A stretch of 64,000 nucleotides of DNA from Theobroma cacao (taxonomy: Eukaryota; Streptophyta; Magnoliopsida; Malvales; Malvaceae). The notes under the pieces are model-generated. The model had not been told where the DNA came from and did not search any database. It saw only the letters and a program-made list of their open reading frames with translations. The stretch is from NCBI RefSeq assembly GCF_000208745.1, contig NC_030851.1, positions 23,602,807-23,666,806 on the forward strand, in the 5' to 3' direction. Positions 48,058 to 61,025 of this stretch are shown here, in pieces. Positions within the stretch are counted from its first letter, which is position 1. Each line of letters begins with the position of its first letter. The position numbers and the translations under genes are program-made.

Positions 48058-51002
48058 TGTCACGACTCAAAACTCCCATCGAGCCCATGCCAACCGCCGC
48101 GACTTCCTATTAGACATTCATTGCCCGAAATGTCAATCGAAACCTCGTAAGGCTTAACATTAGTTTTTCCTCGCTTCCCCTATGAGTATTAGTCACTAAA
48201 ATTATGTTTTGAGAGATTATAAACATTTTTCAAAATCAAAACAACAGAAAAACAATTTTTTTTCTCGTAGGGGCATTTTGGTCATTTTTCCTCAAAAATT
48301 TCGAAATCTGCTAAAAATGTAGTATGCGAGTACAAAACTCATAATTCATAATCAAAAATAAGTTTAAACATCTAAAACCTTTATTTAAAATGAAATTATG
48401 ACTATTAGAATAAAATAAAAAATGTTGAATAAAATATTCAATTTTCTCATAAAACAATATTTTTATAACACTGCATAAATAATTTTTACAGCATAAAAGC
48501 AAAATAAATTCATATATATTGTAATACAGTAAGCCAGAGTATTTAATTTAATTTACAGTAACAAGTGGGCCCACGAACGACCAAAAGTATTAAAATCAGT
48601 AAACCTACAGTTTGGAGGATGCAAGTCCAACTGTAGCCCTCAACAAAGTGAGCTATCTACCGACTATCCTGAGCCTGAAAGGGGTGGAAATGAGGGTGGT
48701 GAGATTATAGAATCCCAGTGAGTAAACAATACCATCTAAAATATCTAAAGCCGAGTAAATGGAGACAGACAAAATAGTTTAACATACTGTAATTTATCAC
48801 CTTTCAACTCATTTCAATCAAATAAAATCAATTCATATAAATTGAGTAATCAACATGGCTTATGAATTTCTTAAAGCTTTGGCTCATGCCAAAATCATTT
48901 TTATACTCAGTTATCAGGGATGCCTTGATCGAGGGCTATCCCAACCGAGTCCGCCAAGGCTGTTAAAAAGTTATGTACGCATAAATAATGTTTTTATTTT
49001 AAAAATATAGCCGTTCCTTGGCGTTGGCCGAGTTCCCCTCAGGTGGTGGTTGGGCGTGAAGTGAACTCTAAAGTTTGACCTCGGGAGTTAGCCTACACGC
49101 CTCTCCAATCGAGGTACATATATATGACCAGGTTTCGTGCCCCTCTAATAGGTTGATCCACAGAACCAGCCCATTGCAGCAAGCTAAACCCACCATACCA
49201 TAAAAATTCAACAACACGATATGGCAATTTTATCATTATCTAGCTTATCAAGGCAAACAACAGTTTATACATTTCAACACAAATACCAATTCAGCCATTC
49301 ATGCCAATATTGTCATAAGTCAATCAATTAGAACCATAAATTCACAATACATCAAATGGTCTCCAATTTCTTTATTTTCAAAGCCTTAATTCAATTTCAA
49401 GACCATTTATGAAATCATTTTATTTAAACACATTTTGTTTATAAAACCTAAAAATTTACCATTTAAACTCATTTTTCATAAAATCACAAAATCGGATAAA
49501 AACCACTCTAGATAATTAAGACGATAGTAAGGTTACTCACAATGTCTAGAGTACGAATTTTCGAAGTATTCTGACTACTGGTCCTCGGATGCAATTTCCT
49601 TGCCTTTATAAGAGGACTCACCACCTTGACATAGTACAAAATCGAGAAACTTACTACATTGGTACTAAATCAAAATTAAACTAATTTAGACTACTAATGC
49701 ATGATATGGAATGGAAAATGCACGGGTAACCATCTAAACTCGGTATTGGCCTAATTCATCTTATCACCCGATTAATTGGCCAACGCGTCCAATATAGCTC
49801 CAAATTGCTCCATTTCTTTTCCAATACCTTAATTCACCAAACACAAGTCAAATAACCTAAAATTTGGCAAAACCATCTTCACTCTTCTTCTTAGAATTTT
49901 CGGTCAATAATGATGCATTAACACCATGATTTTTCCTACTACTTTTCCACATCATAATTCATCATTTTCTAACAAATTCTCTTAAAATAAAAATCAAATT
50001 CATCCTTACTCAATACAAGGTAGGTTCGGCCATTGATGGGTGATAGGGAAAATGAATTCTTTTCTTGTTGTTTTACTTCTAGACATGGTAAACTAACTAA
50101 AAACACTAACATAACTTGAAATCAAATCAATCCAACATCATTCTCTCTCCATACCCATTCGGCTAGCCATGAATTCTTCATGATATCTTGTGATTCAACT
50201 TTGGAAAATGCAAAATAATGCATGGGAAAGGTAGATCACAAGTCAAAATCAAGAAATTTTACATTTGATTGCTTGATTACTTGAAATCCACCAATTTTTC
50301 TCTTGAATTTTCACCCTAGGGTTCTTGTTCTTTTTTTCCTTCCTTTTTTCTTCTTTGGCCGGCCATATGAATGAAAAATGGGCTGATTTTGTGCCAATTT
50401 ATAAGGAAAATAATGAATGGATGAGATTCCGACATGTGTCACCATTCCATCGGTCCATGTGTCATACTTAGCCATTAAGCAATCTCTTTCCACCACTTAA
50501 ATTTCCTCAATTATCCATGATAATATTGGGTAAAATCCATATGCTGGACAAATATTGGGTGGTGCAAAATTATAATTTTTCCCTTGAGGTGGCAAAATGA
50601 CTATTTTACCCCTATGCTCGAAAAAATGCCGAAATTAAAATTCTTCATTTCTTAAACTCAAATTATACTCCCAATGATCAATCTTAGTAAAAAATTCCAG
50701 CCAACACTCACATCTTAACCTCGGGTGACAAATAACCATTTTGCCCATGGGTCATGAAAATTCCAATTTGATTCCAAATCGATCCTCAAACTTCGAATCA
50801 CCATTTTAAGTCATTATGGGGTTTTTAAATTCTCAATTTCATCTGAAAATCTCTATTCAGACTAGTTTGAGGCTTAATTCAACTTAATTGTACCATTTGG
50901 TACAATACCGTCCTTTAACGATTTCCAAGGTACCTAAGTAAACAAACATTTATTCTTATGTAAGAATGGCATAATAAACATATTATAGAGTCGGGCTTGA
51001 TA
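48058..51002 (-). mobile_element. Solo LTR S2 (S family) in the B 3' LTR
   Basis: 2945 bp from TGTCACGACTC to TCGGGCTTGATA, with a perfect target duplication GCTAC (48053-48057 and 51003-51007). The 5' LTR of B shows the uninterrupted site at 8420 (GTTGATACGATCC). The end CA has changed to TA. Its inner sequence matches S1 and S3. Confidence 0.9.
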
Positions 51003-51251
51003 GCTACGATCCTACCTCTGACATACAGTTGATAACTATTATGTATCTAACCACTTTGATGCTACGACACACTTTAATTTGATTATCCATACTCTATAGC
51101 GCTCCACTATCTATTTGAAATGATATTTGACACTATGGACTTTGGATTTGATATTTATATTGAGTTTGGACTTCGGAATTAATATTGTTTTGACTTGAGA
51201 CTTTGGACTGACATTTGTTTAGACTTCAGTCCTTGGATTGAACATTGGTTT

Positions 51252-52399
51252 TGATAACTCGATGATATAGAGTTATTTAGTTACATTTTGGATGCCAAAT
51301 TAGCTAAGTCTTTAAAAATTTAAATTAGTTTGAGTTAGTTTTTATGCATTTTGTTATTTAGTTTAAGATATGTTGATGTATCTAAATTTACATAATTTCA
51401 GTTTATTTTAATGTTGAAATTCTCAATTTAAGCCAATACTAATTTAGTCCCTGTTTTGGTAGGTGTTCAAGTGCATAAAAGTGCATAAATTTAAACAGTG
51501 ATGAACTTTGCAAAGAATACTAAGTGTAGATTTCTACTAAACATGTTGCGGTAGTTTGGACATAACTCGAGCTACAAAGTTCAATCAACATGATTCTTGG
51601 ACCATAGGAAAGATAAAGTGCATATCTACAACTTTCATTCTAGGTAAGAGAAAATCGCATTGCAAGATGAGTTACAAAATTAGTTTCTACCCCAAGGTTC
51701 TACAAGGAGCAAAACCGAGGCATTGAAGCACTCAAGGTCGTAGCGCCTAAGGGAGCATCATTGCTCCCATACAAAAACTAGAGGGTTCGACGTTGTGGTG
51801 GCCAAGGAGGAAGGTCACAGTATCGGTTGAAAAACACAAAAAAAAACTATATAAGGCTAGAGCACTACAGCACCCATGGAGTAAGGCTACGATGCTTTGA
51901 CGTGGATTAAGTGATTTTAGCCAATCAAGAATTGAATTTTTAGGGCTTTTGGGGTTTAGGGTTTAAGAGTGATGAAACTAATGTGATGAAAATTTTCTAA
52001 TTAATTTACATAGACATATGGAGTTAGTTTTGAAAGGTATGTGTAAGATCTCGACAAGGACTTACGCATAATATGGATTCTTGGTTAGCCTTGCACCCCA
52101 TGAATCTAAGTTAAGAAGAATGATTAAATTTAAATGTAATATTGAGAGACACCATGATATTAGGCTTTTGAATTAATATTTTTCTTTAGTGAATTTTTAT
52201 TCTTCTTTGGTTTGCTTAGTTTTAATAATTATGTTTAGATTAATTAATCATTCAAAATTGAGTGCTTGGATAGGATAAATTTCGTTATAAAGTTAATACT
52301 TAGTAAGAATAGATGCAAATTTCTGTGGGAAACAATACTCAACTTATCGTTATATTACTTGTATGGCCACGTGCACTTCCATGTATTAAGTCGTTAACA
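51252..52399. mobile_element. Solo LTR A2 in the B 3' LTR
   Basis: 1148 bp from TGATAACTC to GTCGTTAACA, flanked by GGTTT (51247-51251) and AGTTT (52400-52404). The empty site is at about 8668 in the 5' LTR (ATGGTTTCGACC). It shares its start hairpin and general end layout (TTACTTGTATGGCCACGTGC) with Athila/Tat-type LTR ends and with A1. Confidence 0.75.
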
Positions 52400-53557
52400 A
52401 GTTTCGACCTTGGTGCTTGAGTTTGATATTTGTTTCGATTCTAGCATTTAGAATTGGTATTTTTCTTGACCTGATCATTGGATTGGGTAATTGCCCTGAC
52501 TTTGGTGTTTAAATATGATTTATGCAATGTAATACAAGTTATGTTATTTTTGAAATCTACTCATTTTCTTCAAGGATTTTCTAGAGAAAACAACATTATC
52601 TCATTTTCTTTGAAACTAAACCTTTGTTTTCATCTACATCTTTTACAAAAGCTTTAAAGCTTGATATTTATAAATTATTTTCTTGTAAATAGTTGAATGT
52701 TTTACAAACTATGATTCTTACTTCAAAGGTTTGAGAGTGGGTTATGAACATAACTTTATAAAATCATTTTAAATGAGTTTGAATCAGTCGAGACAATGAG
52801 TTGAGATTTCCTGGATAATTGATCATACTTGACACATAACTCGCACCTTGGGATGTTTGATTTTTTGCTCGGGGATTAAATTTCCAAACTCTATGGACAT
52901 TTGTTATGGTTGAAAGGAAAACATTGATATTCTTTGAAATGCACTACTTGCATTATTTTTAAAGTGCTCTTGATAAACAATCTCCCGTTTAGCTTGTTGC
53001 CCCTCCCCGTATCTACTCAATAAGTTATTTATAACTTACACATGTAAGATGCATTTGTTTTTGCAGATCAATAGTTGTTTGGCTCACTGTCCCTTGGGAA
53101 GAGCCAATACATTAGCTAATTTGGGGTAGGTGAATATATGGCATCCAGTAGGTGTCAGCCTTTTTGTTTCTTAGTCGTACTCTACTGGTCCTATTTGGTT
53201 TGGTCATTTATGTTTAACTATGATGGATAATACTTTTCTATGTCTTGTATTAACTGCCATGAATTTTGAAATTTGCCATGAGATGGATATACTTTGAAAC
53301 TGCCACAAGATGGCTTGTATATGTTACTTGATATGTGTGGCTTCCACATTCTTAGCACATGAGTGTGCAAACTAATATGACATATTCCTATGTGATATAA
53401 TATGATGCATGTTTGATATATGGTTCCATGGTGATGAGTCCTACTAGGTAATCTCGAGTATTTGATTTAGTTGTTCATTTTAAGCTTGCATGGGTTAAAA
53501 CGGTAACTTCATCAATACTTTTACATTCGTCATGGCCCCCGAGTTTGGGTCATGACA

Positions 53558-54541
53558 TTTGTTCTTCGTTTGATGTATCAACTCTGAGAGCGATTTGACC
53601 CCACTCTTGTTGCTTCAGCACGCATATGATTTAGTGCTCTACTAGTGGCCTAACCCTAAACATGGTTTGATTTCCATCAATTGGTCATTGAATGTAATTT
53701 GATTATGTTCAGGGACGACCAGTCTATGATTAAGAATTGAACCATAAGAGATATGACACAGTTTTAAATGGGTAGAGATAAATTTGAATTGGACGTGATA
53801 TTTTGGCAATTGCGGTGTGCCTAGGAGATTAATTCTAAAATGGCTTCGAGGGTAAGCCACATGCGTTTTGCACTATTTGTGGAGCCCTATAGTGGCATAT
53901 GTTTGATTTGTGAGATTTGTGAAATATCAATAAGGATGAATGATATGCCCTTAATATTGGAGATGTTTGTTGGAACACTCTGTTTGCATTAATAATGCAA
54001 TATATATATATATATATATATATGTTTAATAGCTTTAACATATTTGATTTATCTACACCTCTCACTGAGTATTAGATGACTCATCTATTTGTTATACCAT
54101 GTGTAGATAAATAGGCCACAAGACTTGCATGGCTAGTATCATATTTAGACAAACTGATTTTGGCATTCAATAGGCATCCCCCATCTGATATGTCCACTTT
54201 GATCAGTCTGTTTTGGGTCTTTTGCTTCGGTCTTACCTTTTATATATGTAGGCATGATGTTGCCATTTAAATTTGTTTAAGGGTTGTAAGGTACGAACCC
54301 ACTTTGATGGCTAATGTATGGCCTTATGAACATTATTAAAAATGTTGATGTATTAACTATGTGGCAAAGGGCAACTTTTATGTATTTGAATTTAAGTTAT
54401 ATTATGAATACATTATGTGAAAACCCTTGGCAATCTGTTGTGTGACTTACGTGATTCAATTTTTTGAGGCTTGCTCAAGTCTTGCAAGCTTGTCTACTAG
54501 GCTCGTGCCTTGGTCACAACTCCCTAGTTTAGATCATGACA
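53558..54541 (+). repeat. LTR remnant of element E2
   Basis: It aligns with E1 from about 41690 to its end and finishes AGATCATGACA, followed by a PBS. The left part is missing because B inserted here and the DNA left of B was later deleted. It contains an (AT)n run at 54001-54023. Confidence 0.8.
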
Positions 54542-54545
54542 AAGT

Positions 54546-54560
54546 TAGTATCAAAGTGCC
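54546..54560 (+). promoter_or_regulatory. PBS of element E2 (tRNA-Met type, decayed)
   Basis: TAGTATCAAAGTGCC lies four bases after the LTR end and resembles TGGTATCAGAGC with several changes. The leader after it resembles that of element B. Confidence 0.7.
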
Positions 54561-54786
54561 TAGGTTCTAAAGTGTCCTATGTCTTTCTATGTCTATTAGT
54601 AGAGTGCTGGGGATTAATGTAGAGTTTTTTTGTTCATGGTTTATGACTACAACACAAATCATGAGCAAGAAGCCCCATTTTTGGAAGCATAAGACACAAA
54701 CTCCCAAGTTCTTAGTAAGTTAACCCATATTTTTAGACCATAAATTTTGAAATTTTTAATGTGGTATTACTTCGTCTTGGTACAGG

Positions 54787-56010
54787 ATGCCACCAAAGAC
54801 AAGAGTTGCGTTAAGGGCTACAAGAGAGCAATACACCCCAAATAAGCCTATGGAACAACGATAGGTGTCCTCATCAAGCAGTCGTGGCGTAAGTAAAACC
54901 ACTAGGCAAGCTTAAAATGGGAAACCCAATTATATTCATGTGGATGATGAAAATGTGAGACTTGGGAACGACTATCTGACAGGAAGAGGTGTCACCCTAA
55001 AGAATTTAGCAACAGGGTTGCAAAGTTTAGCTTATGAGTATGCGAAATTTCACAATAGAGGTAAGGCACATTCCAAAGAATTAGTTAACTCTAGTTTGCA
55101 AGATCCGAACTATGTGCCTTAATGTGAACATTAGAAAAGAGATATTAAGGTTACTTTGGTAAATTTCATGAAGCTTTAGGCCTCATCTTTTACTAGATCA
55201 GACGTGGAGGAAGATCCACAGAGATTTTTGGAAGATATGGAATGTATTGTTTTACTTTAGGATGCTCCCTATATCAATCTATTGAATTGGTGGGGTTTAG
55301 ACTGAAAGATGTAGCCTGGATATGGTTTTATCCCTCAAGAGAAGTAGACCATCTGTTTTAGCCTTAATGACATGGGAGAAATTTGTCCAAGCCTTTTTGG
55401 ATCACTTTTTGCCTGAGAGCATGAGAGACACAAAGGCATAACAACTTGGAACATTAGTTCAGACCCCAAAAATATTGGTGACGGAGTATGATGTTTGATT
55501 CACCCAATTATCTAGATATGGTCCTAACTTGGTCCTAACTGAGGAGAAAATGATGAAAAGATTTGCTAAGGGACTGATTGAGCTGCTATTTAGAGTTCTT
55601 ACCATCCAAAGATTTGGCTCCTACGCCGCAATGCTGGGTGCGGCTAGATTGATTGAGACCAGGAGAATGAAAACTAGAATGGAAAGGAATAGGGGTCAAA
55701 GAGCTCAAACACAAGGCCAACAGGGTTGAAGAGATTCTAGTGCAACTAAGAGTCCAACATCTGTACACCATCAAAGTCATGAGGGAACTACTCCGACATG
55801 TAAGCCACTCAAAATAGTGATTCATTTAGCCTTCATTCTAGATGAGAGTAGTCTAGTGGATCATCTAATTTAGGCCCTACACAAAGTGGTGTTCTGTGTA
55901 ATTATTGTGGGAAAGCAAATGGTGGACCATGCCAAAGAGCAGCAAGGTTATGTTTTTGATGTGGACAATTAGGACATTTGATGAGAGATTGCCTAAGGCA
56001 AAGGTAGTCG
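54787..56010 (+). pseudogene. E2 gag, decayed (Ty3/gypsy)
   Basis: It begins MPPKTRVALRATREQYTP, passes a retrotransposon-gag-like block around 55200-55480 (RFLEDMECIV, then NWWGLD), and ends in two zinc-knuckle-like motifs at about 55900-56000 (CNYCGKANGGPC, and C-stop-CGQLGHLMRDC). Many stops and frame changes occur throughout, so no functional protein is possible. Confidence 0.8.
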
Positions 56011-56204
56011 TCAGAATGAAATCATGGATATGTGCGACTAGTTGCCACTACCTTACCTAGAATGGCACAATCTATAAGAAATGTTAGGGTTGATAAAGGC
56101 AAGCGTATAGCCTCATCATCTCGGGGTAGATCAGCACAATCGAGTAACAAAGGTGGAGGTCAAGCAAGGGTGTTTTCTCTGACAGCATAAGATGCTCAAA
56201 CTTC

Positions 56205-56580
56205 CAATGTAATGGTCACAAGTACACTTCCCATTTATGGTACTGAGGCTTTAGTTTTGTTTGATCTAGGGTAGACACATTTCTTTGTGTCACCACATTT
56301 TGTGTCAAAGTTGGATAGATTTTGTTGTAATATTGAGGAACCCCTGATTGTGACTACCCCTTTAAGGGAAACGTTAATGGTCGAGTATGTGTATAAGTCC
56401 TACGTAGTCTGTATTAAAGACAAGGACACTATGGTAGATCTGTTGCTACTACTGACTTTGGATTTTGATGTAATTTTGGGGATGGACTGATTAGCCTATT
56501 GTTTTGTTAAAGTGGATTGCCACTATAAACTTGTGAAGTTTAAGTTCTCGAGGAACCTTTATTTGTGATTTATGGGCATG
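56205..56580 (+). pseudogene. E2 protease, decayed
   Basis: TLPIYGTEALVLFDLG, stop, THFFVS stands where the aspartic protease D-S-G would be. The serine has become leucine and a stop follows. Further on, LLLLLTLDFDVILGMD matches the family's ILGMDW block just before a stop. Confidence 0.8.
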
Positions 56581-56689
56581 ATAGTCCAATATCTGTAGGA
56601 GTCATGTCAATTATGGTTGCTAGATGTATGGCAAGGAAAAGAGGCTAAGGACACCTAATGATGATGGGAGATGTTTCGATGAACAAAGG

Positions 56690-57560
56690 AAGTGTGCATT
56701 ACATACTGATAGTATGTGAGTATTCGGATGTATTTCCAGATGAACTGCCTAGATTGCCCCCTGAAAGGGAGATTGAATTTTATATTGATTTGATTCCAAA
56801 TATGAAGCCAATTTTTATACCTTCGTATTGAATGGCACCAGCTAAATTAATAGAGTTTAAAGAGCAATTGGAGGATTTATTGAACAAGGACTTGATTCGC
56901 CCCAGGGAGCTCTGGTGCTATTTGTCAAAAATAAGGGTGGTAGCCTTCAATTGTGTATTGATTATCGAAAACTCAATACAGTGACAATAATAGTTCAATA
57001 TACATTCTCGAAAATCTATGATTTGTTTGATTAGTTGCAAGGTGTAGTGTGCTTTTCTAGGATTGATTTATGCTTTAGGTATCACCAATTGAGAATTTGG
57101 GAGAGTGATATACCCAAGATAATGTTCCACGAACGTTATGGGCATAATGAAATTTTAGTGATGTTGTTTGGACTCACTAATGCCATTGCAGCCTTTATGG
57201 CTTTGATGAATAGAATGTTTCAAGCATATTTGGACAAATTTGTGGTTGAATTTATAGACGACATTTCGGTGTATTCTAAGAGCCTACTAGAACATGCGCA
57301 ACACTTAAGAATAATATTTTAGACGCTAAGAGAGTTGAGATTGTATGCTGAGTTTTTGAAGTGTGAATTTTGACTGAATAAAGTTAGTTTCTTAGGACAC
57401 ATTCTGTTTGAACAAGGGGTGTAAGTCAATCCCAGTAAAATGGAACCTATGGAGAATTGGCCAAGACCAACGTCTGTAATGGAAGTTAGACGTTTTATGG
57501 GTTTAACTGGGTATTACAAACATTTTGTACAAGACTTTTCTAAGATTACATTCCCTTTGA
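56690..57560 (+). pseudogene. E2 reverse transcriptase, decayed
   Basis: VFPDELPRLPPEREIEFYID leads into the RT domain. Later come [20 protein letters not shown] and [15 protein letters not shown], then [19 protein letters not shown]. The catalytic block reads FIDD (57251-57262), followed by [14 protein letters not shown]. Stops and frameshifts separate the blocks. The best fit is a plant Ty3/gypsy chromovirus, perhaps Tekay-like (inference). Confidence 0.88.
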
Positions 57561-57599
57561 CAAGTTGACTTAGAAAGGAGTCAAATTCGATTAGTTTGA

Positions 57600-58080
57600 T
57601 GCATGTGAGGCTAGTTTTTAGAGACTTAAAGCTATCTTACTTCTGCATCTGTGTTAAGCCTACCATGTGTATTAATAGGCTATACTATGTATTATGATGC
57701 ATCATGGGTTAGATTAGGTTGCTTGTTGATACAACACGATAAAGTTATAGTTTATGCCTCCTGACAACTTAAGAGACACGAATAAAACTACCCTACGCAT
57801 GATTTAGAGATGGCAGTGATTGTGTTTGCCTTGAAAATATGGCGACATTATCTCTACGGTGAGACTTGAGAAATCTATACCAATCACAAAAGTTTAAAGT
57901 ATATATTTCAGTAGATAGATTTGAATTTAAGATAGCGTAGGTGGTTAAAGTTATTGAAAAACTATGATTGCAACATACTCTACCATCTTGGCAAGGCAAA
58001 TGTGGTGCTTAATGCCTTGAGTTGGAAATCGATGGGGAGTTTGGCACATGTGACAGTGGAGAGACAATCATTATTATAGA
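57600..58080 (+). pseudogene. E2 RNase H, decayed
   Basis: The block HDLEMAVIVFALKIWRHYLY (about 57799-57861) and the following TNHKSLKYIF are the conserved Ty3 RNase H parts. Stops interrupt the frame on both sides. Confidence 0.8.
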
Positions 58081-58329
58081 GTTTATATGACTTGGGCAAT
58101 ATGGGAGTACATTTTGAGATTAATGATTGCAATGCCTTGATGGCACATGTTAGAGTCTAACCAATGATATTAGATCAGATTAAATATGCTCAGGATTAGG
58201 ATGAGTATTTGGTGAAAATCTTTAAAGACATCAGCGAAGATAAAAGCTAGAGACTTGGTTTATGTCATTGATGGTTTACTTAGATATCAATCGTGAGTTT
58301 ACATGTCAAATTTGAATGGTTTAAGAAAC

Positions 58330-58494
58330 GAGATATTGGAAAAGGCTCATGTTGCAGCCTATGCAATACATCCTGGAGCCATTACGATGTATCATGACTT
58401 GAAGTCTGTATACTGGTGACCAAGATTAAAGAAAGACATGGCTGAATATGTCTGTAAGTGTGTGGTTTGTCAACCAGTGAAAGCTGAACATTAG
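58330..58494 (+). pseudogene. E2 integrase N-terminus, cut by D3
   Basis: AIHPGAITMYHDLKSVYW followed by YVCKCVVCQPVKAEH shows the HHCC zinc-binding set of Ty3 integrase. A stop interrupts it. The catalytic core is not in the window because the D3 insertion starts at 58495. Confidence 0.85.
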
Positions 58495-59173
58495 TGTAAC
58501 AGCCCAAATACCGGGCCATGACCGGTGCATGGGCCCAATGGGTATAGCCCACTAAACCTAAGTAAGCCTTTTTATGCAAACCCGATCATCATTTCTAAAA
58601 CCACATATTAAAATTCTGAACTAAAAATATTTCAGTAATATTCTATAATGACCCAAAACTCATAATTTTATTATGTCAAAATAATGTCACCTGTTTGCCA
58701 ACTCATACTGGCATCGGTAATCAAATATACATAATTGACTTATAACATGGATCCCAGCGAATTACATTACATATACGCGTTCACAGGTAACAGACCCTTG
58801 ACCGTTAGCGGAGTGACCATAGGTGAAGGTACAGCTACTGAGATGCCATAGTACCTACCAAGAGGACGAGCATAGATGGACACTCAATCTAGGTCCCAAC
58901 TGTCTTTGAATCTGAAAGCATGAAGTTTAAAAACGTGAGTATAAAACTTAGTGAGTGAACATAAGAAGGGAACAAGTAATCGATAGGAAGAATTTGGAAA
59001 TCATGATGCACTTGTTTCAAAAACAATGCAATTGATTTAATTTCTTACTAAAAAATCCTCATTTCAAACTTTGATTAATAACCTCATAATGTTGAAAAAA
59101 CCCATGATCAATCCATGAAGTTAAATGGGTGAAAAAAATGTCAAAATCAAGCAAGGTAGCAAGCATGGCAGCA

Positions 59174-59477
59174 AGTTTCTCGTTGCAGAGAGAAATTGTC
59201 TTTGTTTGCAAATGTTCTAGTTTTTCAATCATATCTCACTCTACAAAAGTTAAAATTGACCTAAATTTTAAACCATTACAAAGCTAAGAGATAGAGCTAC
59301 AACTTTAATGTTTACCACTTTTCCCAGTTTGGACAGGAAAGTGGTCAAAATCTTCATCAAAGTGAAAGTACTACACCAAAACTCGAGAGTTTCTCGCTGC
59401 AGCGAGAACCAGGCCAGAGTGACCCCCAAAACCCAAGAGTTTCTCACTACAGCGAAAATGAATCTCATTGCAGCGAG
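59174..59477. repeat. Palindrome copies in D3 (CTCGCTGCAGCGAG)
   Basis: The perfect palindrome is at 59393-59406. A pair with a 21-bp offset lies at 59443 (CTCACTACAGCGAA) and 59464 (CTCATTGCAGCGAG). A decayed copy lies near 59177. Confidence 0.85.
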
Positions 59478-59639
59478 AAACAGAGCATTTTAATTAAAAT
59501 ATGTCTTGTTACATCAAAAGCCATTTTCTTGTTGAAATGAAAAGCAACTTGAGTGCAATTAACAATGCCAACTTGCAACACAATCACAAATATTTTCATA
59601 ACTTTCTATAACACACACATATATATACATATGCATTCA

Positions 59640-59787
59640 TCATCATGTGTGCACTCCCTACTCGTACATTTCAACATCATCATGTGTGCACTCCCTACTT
59701 GTACATTTCAACATCATCATGTGTGCACTCCCTACTCGTACACTCTAACATCATCGTGTGTGCACTCCCTACTCGCACACTTCAACA
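59640..59787. repeat. Minisatellite, 4 x 37 bp, in D3
   Basis: Units start at 59640, 59677, 59714 and 59751, each TCATC(A/G)TGTGTGCACTCCC followed by TACTCGTACA or close variants. They share the GTGCACTCCC core with the 42-bp units of D1 but have another length. Confidence 0.92.
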
Positions 59788-61025
59788 TCCCCACACAACA
59801 TTATTCATCAATGCACAATGTATATTCATATACATACATACCAACATAATATAGGAGCACATGGATTCATCCTTTTACACATTTCACATTTTACCACATC
59901 AAAATAATTTATCAAGGGCTTGTTCCCAAGGCACCCATTTTTTTTTTTAAGAAAAGTTGGATAAAATCATTCAAATGTTTTTTACAAATACATTCACATT
60001 CCTAAAACAATTTTGAAATGCAGGTTCACTCACCGGTCTTGTTGATTCTTTTGCTTGACTCTAACCTCAACTAAATACTCTAAATGGACATGTGAGGCCT
60101 TGTTGGAACCTATACACACACAACATCACAACCAACCCAAATTGGCATTAATATAATCTAAAAGCTCTTTCCAAATCAAGTTCCACTAGTTATTCCTAAC
60201 TAGCTTCCAATTGCCATTAAATGGTTAGTTATTCACGCTACTTTAGTCACCCTAAGAGTGAATAAACAACCTCAATGATAAAACACTCACAAACCCCATT
60301 GTTAGCCATTATCAAAAACTAAAGAAATTTAACCCTAACTTATACTCACCTTGATGGTCTTTATAGTTGAATTCTCTTTCAAAATTCTTCAATCTAACAA
60401 AGGAAATCACTCTCTCTCTCTACACGTCTAGCTAGTGAGAGGAAGATGGAAGTAAGACTTTTAAAGGGTTTTAAGGTGAGAGAGTGAAAGAGCACAAAAG
60501 GTTTTATGAAAAAGTGCTCAAAAGCATGAAATTGAAGCTAGAGAAAGAAAGTTATGGAAGCTTTAAGGGAGGCTCCCATGGAGATGAAGAAACGTGAGAG
60601 GGGAAAGGAAGAAGAAATGGCTGGAAGCTGTTGGAAATTGCTAGAGCTTTAGATATTTATATCTAAAGTTTATCCATTTCTCACTTAAATTACCAAAATG
60701 CCCTTAACATGGTGACCTTGTCTTCCTCTCATCCTTTGTGCAACCTTTTACTCTTTTGACACTAAGGCAAGGTCCATAATAGTCTAGAAATACTCAGGTT
60801 CATGAAAACATAAAAATTTAGACTTGAGATTCAAAATGAGCATTTTGCCCCTATTGTGGAAATTATCATTATTTTTATCTTCTTCATTTATTTACCATCA
60901 TAAACATCATTTATAAATTCCTTAGGCCTATTTAGACCTTAATGGCATAAGAAAAACCCACTTGTAAGAGCTCAGCAAGAGAAATTACGAAGTTACTCCT
61001 GGTCTGCATTATCGCGTCTATTTCT

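Larger units (their letters stand above)
7624..53557 (+). mobile_element. Element B: gypsy-type LTR retrotransposon, multiply interrupted
   Basis: A 5' LTR remnant ends at 16718 in GGGTCATGGCA and is followed by a PBS. The matching 3' LTR starts at 46534 right after a PPT and ends at 53557 in GGGTCATGACA. Own internal DNA is only about 3.2 kb (16719-18292 and 44873-46533), with no recognisable gag or pol, so the copy is non-autonomous or gutted. Insertions D1, A1, E1 (with G, copia1, S3, D2), S2 and A2 account for the rest. The right flank continues as an E-family LTR, so B inserted into that. The left end is cut, so no target duplication can be shown. Confidence 0.75.
46534..53557 (+). repeat. 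3' LTR of element B with insertions S2 and A2
   Basis: It starts TGTGAAACTTG after the PPT and ends GAGTTTGGGTCATGACA. Without S2 (48058-51002) and A2 (51252-52399) it is about 2.9 kb. The first ~735 bp are missing from the 5' LTR. To the right it abuts LTR sequence of element E2. Confidence 0.85.
58495..61025 (-). mobile_element. D-family LTR D3 in the E2 integrase region
   Basis: It starts TGTAACAGCCC, preceded by ATTAG (possible target duplication), and matches D1 and D2 up to the ATTATCGCGTCTA block near 61010. There, close to the expected LTR end, copia2 interrupts it. Whether it is a solo LTR or the 3' LTR of a larger minus-strand element cannot be seen. Confidence 0.8.

Noticed and set aside
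54940..55122. Independent small gene (60 codons)
   Set aside because: It is one open piece of the decayed E2 gag, between stops and in line with the zinc knuckles and RT downstream.
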